DNA of 39,269 nt from Candidatus Hakubella thermalkaliphila (GTDB taxonomy: Bacteria; Actinomycetota; Humimicrobiia; Hakubellales; Hakubellaceae), in contig NZ_BLRZ01000003.1 of assembly GCF_013281975.1 (NCBI RefSeq), positions 1-39,269 of the forward strand, written 5' to 3'. Below are positions 30,287 through 39,269 of this stretch, one piece after another; the first letter of the stretch is position 1, and each line of letters begins with the position of its first letter. The notes beneath the pieces are model-generated. The model was not told the origin of the DNA, searched no databases, and saw only the letters and a program-made list of their open reading frames with translations. Made by a program: the position numbers and the translations under genes.

Positions 30287-30520
30287 TTACCTCAGAAGCT
30301 CTTTGAACTCCTTCACCGTAAGGTGGGCTCCCCGCAAAATTGCTCTGAGGGTGCCGGGTTTGACATCCTTTGACCCATGTACTGGTACGATGGCTCTTCG
30401 CATAAGGTCGTGTTTGTGCACTACAACGGCGTGGCTTCCCCTATGGCGCTTGACGAAAAACTCAGCCTTCTCTAACGCCCGAATAACTTCCCTCCCGTTA
30501 GCCTGGGGGAGTTCGGTCAT
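30287..30520 (-). CDS. hicA: HicA-family mRNA interferase toxin
   Basis: A 77-residue HicA toxin: GREVIRALEKAEFFVKRHRG, then GSHAVVVHK with catalytic His30, and the C-terminal GTLRAILRGAHLTVKEFKEL. The dsRNA-binding-like fold cleaves mRNA in known members. ATG 30520 overlaps the hicB stop by 4 nt (antitoxin first, as in part of this family). A truncated copy of the gene start lies at 24344-24385. Confidence 0.92.
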   Translation of the reverse strand: MTELPQANGREVIRALEKAEFFVKRHRGSHAVVVHKHDLMRRAIVPVHGSKDVKPGTLRAILRGAHLTVKEFKELLR

Positions 30521-30747
30521 ACCGCCACTTCCACTTCCCTGACCTCGACTGCGCCAGGCCCCTCGGGCAGGGGAAGGTTGTCATCCTTTAGGCTCCAAAG
30601 GTAGAGCTCGATAGCCTCCCGGATGTTAGCCAGAGCTTCCTCTCTGGTCTCCCCCTGACTTGCACAGCCAGGGAGGGCAGGGACATAGATGGAGTAGCCC
30701 CCGTCCCTCTCCTCTTCGAGTACTACGCGAAAGATGTGCCTTTCCAT
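30517..30747 (-). CDS. hicB: HicB-family antitoxin
   Basis: A 76-residue HicB with the partial RNase H fold: FRVVLEEERDGGYSIYVPAL, PGCASQGETREEALANIREA, and an acidic helix to EVREVEVAV. It has no added C-terminal DNA-binding domain, so this is the short form. ATG 30747 with AGGGAG upstream. Neutralises HicA and likely forms an operon with it. Confidence 0.92.
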   Translation of the reverse strand: MERHIFRVVLEEERDGGYSIYVPALPGCASQGETREEALANIREAIELYLWSLKDDNLPLPEGPGAVEVREVEVAV

Positions 30748-30795
30748 GTTTTCTCAACTCCCTTTCAGATTTAGGAAATCCTCAAAATAGTTTCA

Positions 30796-30860
30796 AAGGA
30801 ATCACCCATGCGCCGCGGCGCACCACGTCGCATGAAAATTGTGTTATTATTTTCAAGGGA
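30796..30860. repeat. 65-bp repeat, copy 1 of an inverted pair
   Basis: The complement of 37421-37482 with three substitutions and one 3-nt indel. The core TGCGCCGCGGCGCA (30809-30822) is palindromic. It lies 25 nt beyond the tpiA stop, at the end of the block whose other side carries copy 2. Confidence 0.85.
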
Positions 30861-30885
30861 GAAAGATAACACGTCTTCGCCCACC

Positions 30886-31647
30886 CTATTCTTCATATCT
30901 CACAATCCTGGCGAACTCATCAGCGGAAAGGCTGGCTCCACCCACCAGTACCCCATCTACCTCCGGCCCGGCCATGAGCTCTTTTATGTTGCTGGCTTTG
31001 ACACTCCCCCCGTACTGAATGCGAATCTTCTGGAACCCTGGCTCGGAAAAGATACAGGCCACTATCCTTCGGATATGGCCGGCCATCTCATTGGCATCCT
31101 CAGGAGAGGCTGTCCTCCCTGTTCCGATGGCCCAGATGGGCTCATAGGCGATCACCATATCCCCCAGCCTGTCCTCCGGTACGCTCTGCAGGCAGTTGAC
31201 CACCTGATCTTCTACATACCTGGCTGCCTGGCCCTTCTCCCGGATCTCCAGAGGCTCACCCACACACATTATCGGTCTCATGCCCTGGGCCAGGACAGCC
31301 AGAACTTTCTTATTCACATCCTGATCCGATTCCTTGAAGTATTGCCTCCTCTCAGAATGGCCGACGATCACGTAGTCCACGTGCAACGCTTTGAGCATGA
31401 GGGGTGATATTTCTCCAGTGAAAGCTCCTTCTTCCTCGAAGTAGACATCCTGGGCCCCTAATTTGAAGTTCATTTTGTCCATTCCAATGACAGTCTGAAT
31501 ACTCCGCAGGGCAGTAAAGGGTGGACAGACCACCACTTCCACTCCGGAAACGTCGCTCACCTCATACCACAAACTCTGAACCAGCTTCACGGCCTCCAGG
31601 TGGGTCTTATACATCTTCCAGTTGCCAGCGATGATGGGTATTCTCAT
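30886..31647 (-). CDS. tpiA: Triosephosphate isomerase
   Basis: A 253-residue TIM barrel that interconverts dihydroxyacetone phosphate and glyceraldehyde 3-phosphate. Catalytic Lys11 (AGNWKM), His97 (VGHSERR), Glu169 (AYEPIWAIGTG), and the phosphate-binding IQYGGSV and VGGASL loops are all present. Length normal. 32 nt after pgk in the gap-pgk-tpiA operon. Confidence 0.97.
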   Translation of the reverse strand: MRIPIIAGNWKMYKTHLEAVKLVQSLWYEVSDVSGVEVVVCPPFTALRSIQTVIGMDKMNFKLGAQDVYFEEEGAFTGEISPLMLKALHVDYVIVGHSERRQYFKESDQDVNKKVLAVLAQGMRPIMCVGEPLEIREKGQAARYVEDQVVNCLQSVPEDRLGDMVIAYEPIWAIGTGRTASPEDANEMAGHIRRIVACIFSEPGFQKIRIQYGGSVKASNIKELMAGPEVDGVLVGGASLSADEFARIVRYEE

Positions 31648-31679
31648 GACCTTACCTGGCCTCTCTCTATTCTATCTTG

Positions 31680-32867
31680 TTATTGACTATCCTCTAGCGC
31701 TTCCACCCCGGGTAAGCTCTCCCCTCCCAACAACTCCAGGGAAGCCCCCCCGCCAGTGGAGATGTGATCTATCTGGTCCTCTACCCCGTACTTTCCGATA
31801 GCCGCCAGGGTATCTCCGCCGCCCGCCACAGTATAGGCTTCGGATTGAGCAACCGCCTCTGCCACTCTCCTGGTGCCCCCCTCGAAATTTCCCCACTCAA
31901 AAACGCCCATGGGGCCGTTCCAGAAGACCGTCCTGGCTTCTGTGATCTCCTGACAGAATTTATCCGCCGTTCTGGGCCCGATATCCAGACCCATCCAATC
32001 TGGTGGGATAGAACCTACATTAACGGTGGCATAGCTGGCATCCTCTTTAAACCCATCCGCCACCACCAGGTCTTCGGGCAGAAGGATTTTCACTCTGTTC
32101 CGCTCTCCTTTAGCCAGTACATCCCGACAATAGCTCACCAGCTCCTGCTCACAAATAGATCGTCCGATCTCGTAGCCCTGAGCCTTCAGGAAGGTAAAGC
32201 ACATTCCTCCTCCAATGAGAAGAGCGTCGGCCACTTCCAGGAAGCGGTCCATAATCTTAAGCTTATCGGAGACCTTGCTTCCTCCCAGAATCACCACAAA
32301 AGGTTTTTGGGGAGACTTCAGAAGAGAATAGAGGGCTTTTAGTTCCGACTCCATCAGAAATCCAGCCACCGAGGGCAGGTAACGGGTGACTCCTACTACA
32401 GAAGCGTGGGCCCGATGGGCAGCGCCAAAGGCATCATTCACATAGATGTCGGCCAGACTGGCCAGATTGCGGGCCAGGGTGTCATCGTTCTTCTCCTCCC
32501 CGGGATCGAAACGGAGATTTTCTAGAAGGATGATCTCCCTCTCCTTCATATTTCTGACCTCCGCGGCTACTTGAGGAGAATATATAGCGTCCATCTTCTT
32601 GACCTTTACCCCTAAAAGGGATTCCAGCTCCCGAGCTACTGAATCCAGCCGATACTTGTCCACCACCTGGCCCTTGGGGCGCCCCAGATGGGACATAAGA
32701 ATGATCCTGGCATCTTTCTCCAATAGATATTTTAGGGTAGGTAGAGATCGCTTGATCCTGGTGTTGTCGGTAACCTCTCCCCGATCATTGAGAGGAACAT
32801 TGTAGTCTACCCGCACCAGAACCCGCTTGCCCTCCAGGTCTACATCCCGGATGGTCTTTTTATTCAT
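31680..32867 (-). CDS. pgk: Phosphoglycerate kinase
   Basis: A 395-residue two-domain kinase. N-domain RVDYNVPL and SHLGRPKG substrate-binding region with basic residues, HRAHASVVG, then the ADP-binding C-domain with GGSKVSDKL, FWNGPMGVFEW, and the GGGDTLAAI phosphate loop near the end. Normal length. It follows gap after 110 nt. Confidence 0.97.
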   Translation of the reverse strand: MNKKTIRDVDLEGKRVLVRVDYNVPLNDRGEVTDNTRIKRSLPTLKYLLEKDARIILMSHLGRPKGQVVDKYRLDSVARELESLLGVKVKKMDAIYSPQVAAEVRNMKEREIILLENLRFDPGEEKNDDTLARNLASLADIYVNDAFGAAHRAHASVVGVTRYLPSVAGFLMESELKALYSLLKSPQKPFVVILGGSKVSDKLKIMDRFLEVADALLIGGGMCFTFLKAQGYEIGRSICEQELVSYCRDVLAKGERNRVKILLPEDLVVADGFKEDASYATVNVGSIPPDWMGLDIGPRTADKFCQEITEARTVFWNGPMGVFEWGNFEGGTRRVAEAVAQSEAYTVAGGGDTLAAIGKYGVEDQIDHISTGGGASLELLGGESLPGVEALEDSQ

Positions 32868-32977
32868 ATCTTCACCTTCTCATTCATAGGTACGTTCAAG
32901 GAGACTAAAGAGAGGCCTTTTCTTTCCTGTCTGTCGCTCCTCTTTTGCTGCGCAGTGAAATTTGCTTTTGCTTCTCC

Positions 32978-33988
<1,011 letters not shown>

Positions 33989-34160
33989 CTAACCTCCTTA
34001 TAGATTTGGGTGAAGTTGACCCAGGAATTCCGACCTGGGCCAAAGACATTCTTGCTTATCATACCTGCCCAGGGAAGTTTAGGCAAGAGAGATTCATTCG
34101 CCCGGAGGCATCTACAATTCCACGAAATGGCTCCGACTTACCAGGAAATTTCTATGCTTC

Positions 34161-35141
34161 TTAGCCGCTCTCTTGGTCTTGTGGGATACCCGTGTCTCTC
34201 AGCCTACTGCCCCGCAATCCACTGGCTATCCGGCAGATCCGCCTGAACCGGTGGTTGACCGCGGACTTACTGGCAGAATGATTTAGCATTCGACCTATCT
34301 CTGCTATAGAAGCCTGCGGATTTTTTAAGCGGGTAAGAGCTACCTCCCGCAGGCCAGGGGGGATTTTGTTCAGCCCCAGCGTCCTGTCGATCTTCCTTAT
34401 TTCCTCAATCTGTCTCTGGGCCGCAAGGACCGTCCTTTTGACATTAGCAGTGTCGCAATTGACCAGCCGATTGACTTCGTTCTTTATCTCCTTGATGATT
34501 CTCACATCTTCAAAGCCCAGGAGAGTGCGGTGAGCTCCTATTAGAGCCAGAAAGGACAGGATTTTGTCCATGTCTTTGAGATAGAGAATCTCCTTGTCTT
34601 TCTTCCTGTAACTTGAGGCAGGCAGAGAGAACCTGGCCAGAAGTTTGACCAAATCTTCTATTAACTCCTCACTGGGAGAAGAAATCTCCAAATGATGTGC
34701 TTTCTCCGGGCTGCTCAAATATCCGCCACCCAGGAAGGCCCCCCGAAGATAAGAGGTAGCACAGCAGCTCTGCCTGATCTGCCGGAGCAAAATCCCTCCT
34801 GTAAGAAAGAACCTGTCATCCAGGATGCCCAGCTCGTTCAGGGCCTGGGGAAGACTCGGCTGGTTTTGGATGAGAATCAGGTAGCGATTCCTCTTCCGGA
34901 GTTTTTGCTCCTTCTCTATCATAAGCTGAGGAGTCAGGTTAAATGTTCCCTTCAGCAATTTGATTATCTTCCGGGAGATGGCAGCGTTATCGCAGTCAAG
35001 ACTGAGAGAGATGGACCCTTCACCACCAAGATGTAGGCTACCTCTGAACCTGACCAGAGCTGAGAGCTCAGCCATCCTGCAGCATGACCTCCCAGAAATA
35101 TAGCGGGCTAGCTCTTTCTTTACTTCCCGAGAGAAGGACAT
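34161..35141 (-). CDS. whiA: WhiA-family DNA-binding regulator
   Basis: A 326-residue WhiA protein: N-terminal half related to LAGLIDADG homing endonucleases without catalysis (SYLRGAFLGGGYLSSPEKAHHLEI), C-terminal helix-turn-helix region (about 225-320; PPGLREVALTRLKNPQASIA, SKSAVNHRFRR). In Streptomyces it controls sporulation division genes; in other Gram-positives it affects division and chromosome segregation. Start overlaps the yvcK stop by 22 nt. The last 15 residues (RLRDTGIPQDQESG) are less conserved. Confidence 0.93.
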   Translation of the reverse strand: MSFSREVKKELARYISGRSCCRMAELSALVRFRGSLHLGGEGSISLSLDCDNAAISRKIIKLLKGTFNLTPQLMIEKEQKLRKRNRYLILIQNQPSLPQALNELGILDDRFFLTGGILLRQIRQSCCATSYLRGAFLGGGYLSSPEKAHHLEISSPSEELIEDLVKLLARFSLPASSYRKKDKEILYLKDMDKILSFLALIGAHRTLLGFEDVRIIKEIKNEVNRLVNCDTANVKRTVLAAQRQIEEIRKIDRTLGLNKIPPGLREVALTRLKNPQASIAEIGRMLNHSASKSAVNHRFRRICRIASGLRGSRLRDTGIPQDQESG

Positions 35142-36136
35142 GGGGCACTCCTTTCTGGTTCGGTCAGTCTCTTAAGCACTCTGGCCAGCTTAAGGGGGTC
35201 ATGGCGGACAAAATTAGAAAAGTTGACTACATCCTTGAGGATCACCTCCACCCCCATTTCCTCTAGCCTGGAGGAATCAAAATCCACAGCCACAGCTCCC
35301 TCCAGGGCATAGGCCTCCCTCAGCCTCCTGGGAATGGGAGAATTGTTGACCATGACTATGTCCAGGGTGAGGCCTGGACAATGTTCCAAGAGTTTACTCA
35401 GGTGATCCTCTGCTCTATAGCCATTTGTCTCGCCCGGTTGAGTCATGACATTGCAGACATATATCTTTTGGGCCCTGGAAGCTCCTATGGCTTCAGCAAT
35501 GTCCGGAATCAGAAGATTGGGTATGATGCTGGTAAACAGGCTGCCGGGACCGATAATAATCTGATCGGCCTCCATCAGCGCCTGGACGGCCTCCGGGACG
35601 GGAGAAACTTCTCCAGGCCGGAGAAAGACTCTCTTTATGGGATGCTCGGACCTCATAATCCTGGACTGGCCTTCTACAATAGTATTGTTATCCAACTCGG
35701 CCAGCAGCACCACTTTTTCGGTAGTAGAAGGGTAGACCCTGCCTTTGATCTTCAGGATCTTGCTGGCCTGCCTTATGGCAGTTAAAAAGTCCCCGCTTAT
35801 GTCTGTCAAAGCCGCTATGAGAAGATTGCCGATGCTGTGCCCTTTCAGACCCTCTCCCTGTTGAAATCTATACTGGAAGAGAGAGCTCATCAAAGACTCT
35901 TCCTCGGCCAGAGCCACTATGCAGTTACGGATGTCTCCGGGCGGCAGGATACCCATCTCTTTTCTCAGCCGTCCGGAGCTACCGCCATCGTCGGCCACCG
36001 TGACCACTGCTGTGATATCTGGAGTGTAAGTCTTAACTCCTCTCAACAGCGTGGAGAGACCTGTGCCTCCTCCTATGACCACTACTCTGGGATGGCTTTT
36101 TCTTCTTTTCCTGGAGGAGCTCTGTCGGGCAACCAT
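35120..36136 (-). CDS. yvcK: YvcK/GlmR family (CofD-like) protein
   Basis: A 338-residue protein with GGGTGLS at 22-28 and ADDGGSSGRLR at 48-58, the nucleotide-sugar binding loops, plus GHSIGNLLIAAL and IIGPGSLFTSIIPNLL. Homologues bind UDP-GlcNAc and help direct carbon toward cell wall precursors, influencing morphology. The first 15 residues are a basic extension. It sits 4 nt after rapZ and overlaps whiA, the conserved rapZ-yvcK-whiA order. Confidence 0.94.
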   Translation of the reverse strand: MVARQSSSRKRRKSHPRVVVIGGGTGLSTLLRGVKTYTPDITAVVTVADDGGSSGRLRKEMGILPPGDIRNCIVALAEEESLMSSLFQYRFQQGEGLKGHSIGNLLIAALTDISGDFLTAIRQASKILKIKGRVYPSTTEKVVLLAELDNNTIVEGQSRIMRSEHPIKRVFLRPGEVSPVPEAVQALMEADQIIIGPGSLFTSIIPNLLIPDIAEAIGASRAQKIYVCNVMTQPGETNGYRAEDHLSKLLEHCPGLTLDIVMVNNSPIPRRLREAYALEGAVAVDFDSSRLEEMGVEVILKDVVNFSNFVRHDPLKLARVLKRLTEPERSAPCPSLGK

Positions 36137-36140
36137 TTTC

Positions 36141-37028
36141 TTATTTCTTGTTTATGTCGCGATGCACCAGGTTGATCCCATAGCCCATCTCTCTCATGAT
36201 TTTGACCAGCTCCTCAGCTACTACTACAGAACGATGTCTCCCCCCGGTGCAGCCAATGGCGATAGTCAGATAGCTCTTTCCCTCGATCTCATATTGGGGA
36301 ATGAGATATTCTAGCAACTGTCGAAAGAGCTCAAAGAACCTGGCGGTTTCTGGCCTCTGGACTACAAACTCGTAGACTTCCTGGTCTTTGCCACTCTTGG
36401 GACGAAGCCGATCCAGATAGTAGGGATTGGGCAGAAATCGGACATCCAGAACCAGATCGGCATCGGTAGGAATGCCGAACTTGTAGCCAAAAGAGATCAC
36501 CGATATCTGCAGCTTTTTCTCCTCTACCCCAAAGAGGATGGTTTCAGCTATTTTCTCATGAAGCTCTCGAGCAGTCAGATTGGAGGTGTCAATTACTATA
36601 TCCGCTATGTCCCGAACAGCACTCAATCTTTTTCTCTCTTCTTTGATGGCATCGACGATCCTCCCAGTTGTGGCTAAGGGATGGCGCCGCCTGGTTTCCT
36701 TAAACCTCTTAACCAGGGTCTGATCTGAAGCCTCCAGAAAGAGAATTTGATAACCTATCTCTTCTCTTTTCAGGGCCATCAAGGCATCGAAGAGATGATC
36801 GAAGTAGTCTCCGCTCCTCACGTCTATGACCAGAGCCACCCTTTTGATCTTGCTGCCCGGCAAGGAGAATATGTGGGCCAGGTTCTGGATCAAGGAGGAG
36901 GGGAGATTATCTATGCAGAAATAGCCGGCATCTTCCAGACATCGCATGGTCTCAGATCTTCCAGCACCAGAAAGTCCGGTAATGATTACAATTCTCAGAT
37001 CCTTCTCATTTCCAGACATATCTATCAT
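36141..37028 (-). CDS. rapZ: RapZ/YvcJ-family nucleotide-binding protein
   Basis: A 295-residue protein. Walker A GLSGAGRS at 18-25 has Arg in place of Lys, the form common in Actinobacteria. A second conserved region GCTGGRHRSVVVAEEL lies near the C-terminus. Members hydrolyse GTP or bind small molecules; in enterobacteria RapZ is an RNA adaptor sensing GlcN6P, a role not established here. ATG 37028 or the in-frame ATG at 37019 could be the start. Confidence 0.93.
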   Translation of the reverse strand: MIDMSGNEKDLRIVIITGLSGAGRSETMRCLEDAGYFCIDNLPSSLIQNLAHIFSLPGSKIKRVALVIDVRSGDYFDHLFDALMALKREEIGYQILFLEASDQTLVKRFKETRRRHPLATTGRIVDAIKEERKRLSAVRDIADIVIDTSNLTARELHEKIAETILFGVEEKKLQISVISFGYKFGIPTDADLVLDVRFLPNPYYLDRLRPKSGKDQEVYEFVVQRPETARFFELFRQLLEYLIPQYEIEGKSYLTIAIGCTGGRHRSVVVAEELVKIMREMGYGINLVHRDINKK

Positions 37029-37055
37029 CTCTACTTATTATCCATCCCTATTTGC

Positions 37056-37403
37056 TTATTCCCGGGAGAGCATCCTGGTCAGAACCATGCTTATAAGGCT
37101 GATGATGAGAGAGGCCAGGAAAGCTCCCCAAAGACCATGAACTACAAAGCCGGGGACAATCAGACCCACCAGGTAGATCATCAGAGCATTGATGACCAGA
37201 GCGAAAAGGCCCAAAGTTAGAACGGTAATGGGAAGAGCTATCAGGGCCACGATGGGCCGAACAAAGGTATTGACCAGGCCCAGGACCAGGGCAGCCACCA
37301 CAGCCACAATAAATCTATCACCCCTCAGCTCCACCAGAGCCGGGGGTAAGAGATAGGTAGTAAGCAGAATGGCCAGAGTCAAAGCTATCCATCTGGCAAA
37401 CAC
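37056..37403 (-). CDS. Phage holin family 4 / MvhA-type small membrane protein
   Basis: About 115 residues with four transmembrane segments: ALTLAILLTTYLLPPAL, IVAVVAALVLGLVNTFV, IALPITVLTLGLFALVINAL, and LWGAFLASLIISLISMVL. The RPIVALIALPITVLTLGLF core is typical of the widespread bacterial phage_holin_4_2 family, which is chromosomal and not shown to lyse cells. I use GTG 37403 after GAGGGGG because the longer frame from ATG 37439 begins inside the repeat at 37421-37482. It precedes rapZ by 27 nt. Confidence 0.75.
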   Translation of the reverse strand: MFARWIALTLAILLTTYLLPPALVELRGDRFIVAVVAALVLGLVNTFVRPIVALIALPITVLTLGLFALVINALMIYLVGLIVPGFVVHGLWGAFLASLIISLISMVLTRMLSRE

Positions 37404-37420
37404 CTCGGTCCCCCTCTCCC

Positions 37421-37482
37421 TCCCTTGAAAATAACACAATTTTCACGCGACGTGGTGCGCCGCGGTGCATGGGCGATTCCTT
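37421..37482. repeat. 62-bp repeat, copy 2 of an inverted pair
   Basis: Reverse complement of 30796-30860 (about 59 of 62 bases). It lies just upstream of the first gene of the holin-to-tpiA block, so the two copies bracket that block in inverted orientation about 6.6 kb apart. Confidence 0.85.
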
Positions 37483-37557
37483 CTAACTCCTAAGAACCCC
37501 TGGAACCCCCTCTTATGTTCTGTCCAACCAGCCCATCCACCTGGATTCCCCATCCCA

Positions 37558-38067
37558 TCAGTCCTTCACTCTCACCCCTTCCATCTCCAGCAGTCTTTTC
37601 TTCCATTCCGGGTCAGGACCGTATCCTCCGAGTCTCCCGTCGGACATGATCACCCGATGGCAGGGAATTACGAGAGGTACCCGATTGGAACTCATAATAC
37701 TGCCAATGGCCCGAGGGGTGGTCTTCTTGGAGGTAGCGTGAGCCAGGTATCCATAGCTGCAGCTCTCCCCATATTTTACCTTTCTGAGAGCCTGAAAGAC
37801 TAATTTTCTGAGCTCTGGGTAGTCTTCATCATATACCTTCACGTCGTCGAACTCCACCCTCAGGCCTCTAAAATATTCCTCTACCCTCTGTGCCAGTAGT
37901 GAACGGCTGTTAGTGGGAAGGACTTTCTCCTTAACCAACTGGCTAAGCTGGGAGAAAAGGTATCGATCTCCCAGAGGAAGATGCAGTTGTCTCACTCTGT
38001 CATTTTGAAAGAGGATAAGACCGGTACCGTACTGAGTTTCGTAAACATCGTAGACTATAGCCTCCAT
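37558..38067 (-). CDS. ogt: Methylated-DNA--protein-cysteine methyltransferase
   Basis: A 169-residue suicide DNA repair protein. PCHRV at 135-139 with acceptor Cys136, RAIGSIMSSNRVP just before (Asn hinge), SYGYLA in the helix-turn-helix region, and GRLGGYGP after the active site. It transfers the alkyl group from O6-alkylguanine to itself. It lies 72 nt after uvrC, giving a two-gene repair neighbourhood. Confidence 0.94.
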   Translation of the reverse strand: MEAIVYDVYETQYGTGLILFQNDRVRQLHLPLGDRYLFSQLSQLVKEKVLPTNSRSLLAQRVEEYFRGLRVEFDDVKVYDEDYPELRKLVFQALRKVKYGESCSYGYLAHATSKKTTPRAIGSIMSSNRVPLVIPCHRVIMSDGRLGGYGPDPEWKKRLLEMEGVRVKD

Positions 38068-38139
38068 AGCAGTCTCCTTGCCTCATCCCAGACTTTTTGT
38101 GAGATCTCTGACAAAGTCCCTGCTTCCACTTTAACCTAT

Positions 38140-39269
38140 CTAAAATCGATGAAAATGTCTGAAAATGCTTTCAGCCACGGCGCGGGGTATTCCCTTGACC
38201 GCATAGAGCTCTTCCAGCGTAGCCTCTACCACTTCCTGAAACGAGCCAAAATGGTCCACAAGAAGCTGCTTGCGCTTCTCCCCCAGCCCGGGAATCTCAT
38301 CCAATATGGATCGAATGGTGTCCGCATCTCTTAACTTACGATGATAGCTGAGAGCGAAGCGGTGGGCCTCATCCCTGACCCTCTGCAGCAGCTTGAGAGC
38401 TTCGGAATCCGGAGGGAGGGACAGGGACCGATCTTCATCTACCTTATAGATCTCCTCCATTCTTTTGGCCAGGCCGATAATAGGAAGATTTTCCAGGCTC
38501 ATCTCCATAAGTCTTTTTCTGGAAACCGAGAGTTGTCCCTTGCCACCATCTACTACTATCAGATCGGGGATCTTTTTGAAAGAGCTGTCCCACGGGGAAG
38601 TCTGGTCCAGCCAGCGGCCAAACCGACGGCCGATTACCTCTGCCAGCATGGCGTAGTCGTCCTGGCCATCTACGGTTTTGATCCTGAACCTCTTATAGTC
38701 GCTCTTCTTAGATCTGCCCTCCTCAAAAACTACCATGGAACCCACGGAGCTCTGGCCCATAATAGTGGAGATATCGTAGCCTTCGATGCGTCGCGGAAAA
38801 CGGGGGAGATCCAGAATTTCCTTCAGTTCCACCAGCACACCGCTCTCCGACTCCTTCTCTGTCCTCCTTTTCTCAGCCAGGAAATCCAGATCATAGTAGG
38901 CATTCTCGGCAGCCATCTCCATAAGTCTCTTTTTCTCTCCTTTAAGGGGAACGGATACCCTAACCCGCGAGCCTCTTTCCTGGGTCAGCCACTGTTCGAT
39001 GAGTTCTCTATCCTCTATGTCGGTGGACACCAGAATTTCCTGAGGGACAAAAGGAGTCTCCTGGTAATGGAGTTTTAAGAAGGAGGAAAGATAGACCCGC
39101 TCCTCAACTCCCTTTACTCCTTCCAGAAGGAAATGGTCCCGGGCCACCATTTTTCCTCCTCGGGTGGAGAAAAGTTCAATGCAGGCAATTTCTTCTTTGT
39201 GGGCCGAGGCAATTATGTCCAGGTCCATTTCCTCATCCGTCCTGTACTTATGTCCGTGAATCATGTGTT
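38140..39269 (-). CDS. uvrC: Excinuclease ABC subunit C, C-terminal part (5' end outside window)
   Basis: The C-terminal 375 or so residues of UvrC; the frame is open to the window edge, so the GIY-YIG nuclease and most of the UVR domain lie outside. Present are the RNase H-like second nuclease (GYDISTIMGQSSVGSMVVFE with catalytic Asp; LIVVDGGKGQLS; DEAHRFALSYHR) and the C-terminal double helix-hairpin-helix (LDEIPGLGEKRKQLLVDHFG and LYAVKGIPRAVAESIF). Makes the 5' incision in nucleotide excision repair. Ends with TAG at 38140-38142. Confidence 0.96.
   Translation of the reverse strand, partial: HMIHGHKYRTDEEMDLDIIASAHKEEIACIELFSTRGGKMVARDHFLLEGVKGVEERVYLSSFLKLHYQETPFVPQEILVSTDIEDRELIEQWLTQERGSRVRVSVPLKGEKKRLMEMAAENAYYDLDFLAEKRRTEKESESGVLVELKEILDLPRFPRRIEGYDISTIMGQSSVGSMVVFEEGRSKKSDYKRFRIKTVDGQDDYAMLAEVIGRRFGRWLDQTSPWDSSFKKIPDLIVVDGGKGQLSVSRKRLMEMSLENLPIIGLAKRMEEIYKVDEDRSLSLPPDSEALKLLQRVRDEAHRFALSYHRKLRDADTIRSILDEIPGLGEKRKQLLVDHFGSFQEVVEATLEELYAVKGIPRAVAESIFRHFHRF

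Noticed and set aside
38341-39078. Open frame of 245 codons on the plus strand
   Set aside because: Antisense to uvrC with no recognisable motif.

Overview
The window looks like chromosomal DNA of an uncultured bacterium with moderate G+C. The block uvrC, ogt, a small membrane protein, rapZ, yvcK, whiA, gap, pgk, tpiA (39.3 to 30.9 kb, minus strand) is the order known from Gram-positive lineages. WhiA and the RapZ Walker A with Arg in place of Lys (GLSGAGRS) point to Actinobacteriota or a related deep branch. This is inference from gene content, not a phylogeny.

Layout, left to right. (1) 1-2.3 kb, plus strand: the 3' end of a Snf2/RapA-type helicase, a ribbon-helix-helix regulator, a short nuclease-like protein resembling the Cap4/DUF4297 nuclease domain, and a frameshifted ORF. 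This is a candidate defence remnant or module. (2) 2.4-5.5 kb: a DUF5667-type secreted protein whose upstream reading frame is fused to a truncated ParE toxin next to its antitoxin, a 108-bp MITE-like element, a CAU-anticodon tRNA, radC and a small membrane protein. (3) 5.5-9.8 kb, minus: a ferric iron ABC transporter (fbpA, fbpB, fbpC) with two intercistronic hairpins, one of which masks the fbpB Shine-Dalgarno. (4) 9.8-10.8 kb: a decayed DruA-like (DUF4338) gene split by a 220-bp insertion flanked by CTTAAG. (5) 10.9-16.9 kb, minus: a ferrous iron operon (HMA-like membrane protein, two feoA, feoB, heavy-metal P-type ATPase, and a 54-residue Cys-rich FeoB-associated protein) with a second MITE-like element between the feoA genes. 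(6) 17.3-23.3 kb, minus: a complete dipeptide/oligopeptide ABC transporter. (7) 23.4-30.8 kb, minus: secG, then accessory genes and debris (HicBA remnant, anchored protein, hydrolase, truncated SDR, membrane-anchored double AAA+ ATPase, substrate-binding-protein remnant, intact hicAB). This stretch separates secG from tpiA, which are usual neighbours. (8) 30.9-39.3 kb: the glycolysis/whiA/rapZ block and the nucleotide repair genes.

The strongest new observation is a 37-nt promoter segment that is 35/37 identical upstream of both iron-uptake operons (9744-9780 and 16843-16879). Each copy has a TTGCAT -35, a 17-nt spacer and a TATAAT -10, so a common iron regulator probably acts on both. The other notable observations are two small inverted-repeat element families with copies in this window, an inverted 62-65-bp repeat pair bracketing the tpiA-to-holin block, and several short duplicated gene ends that show past rearrangement. 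All similarity statements come from reading the sequence; no searches were run.
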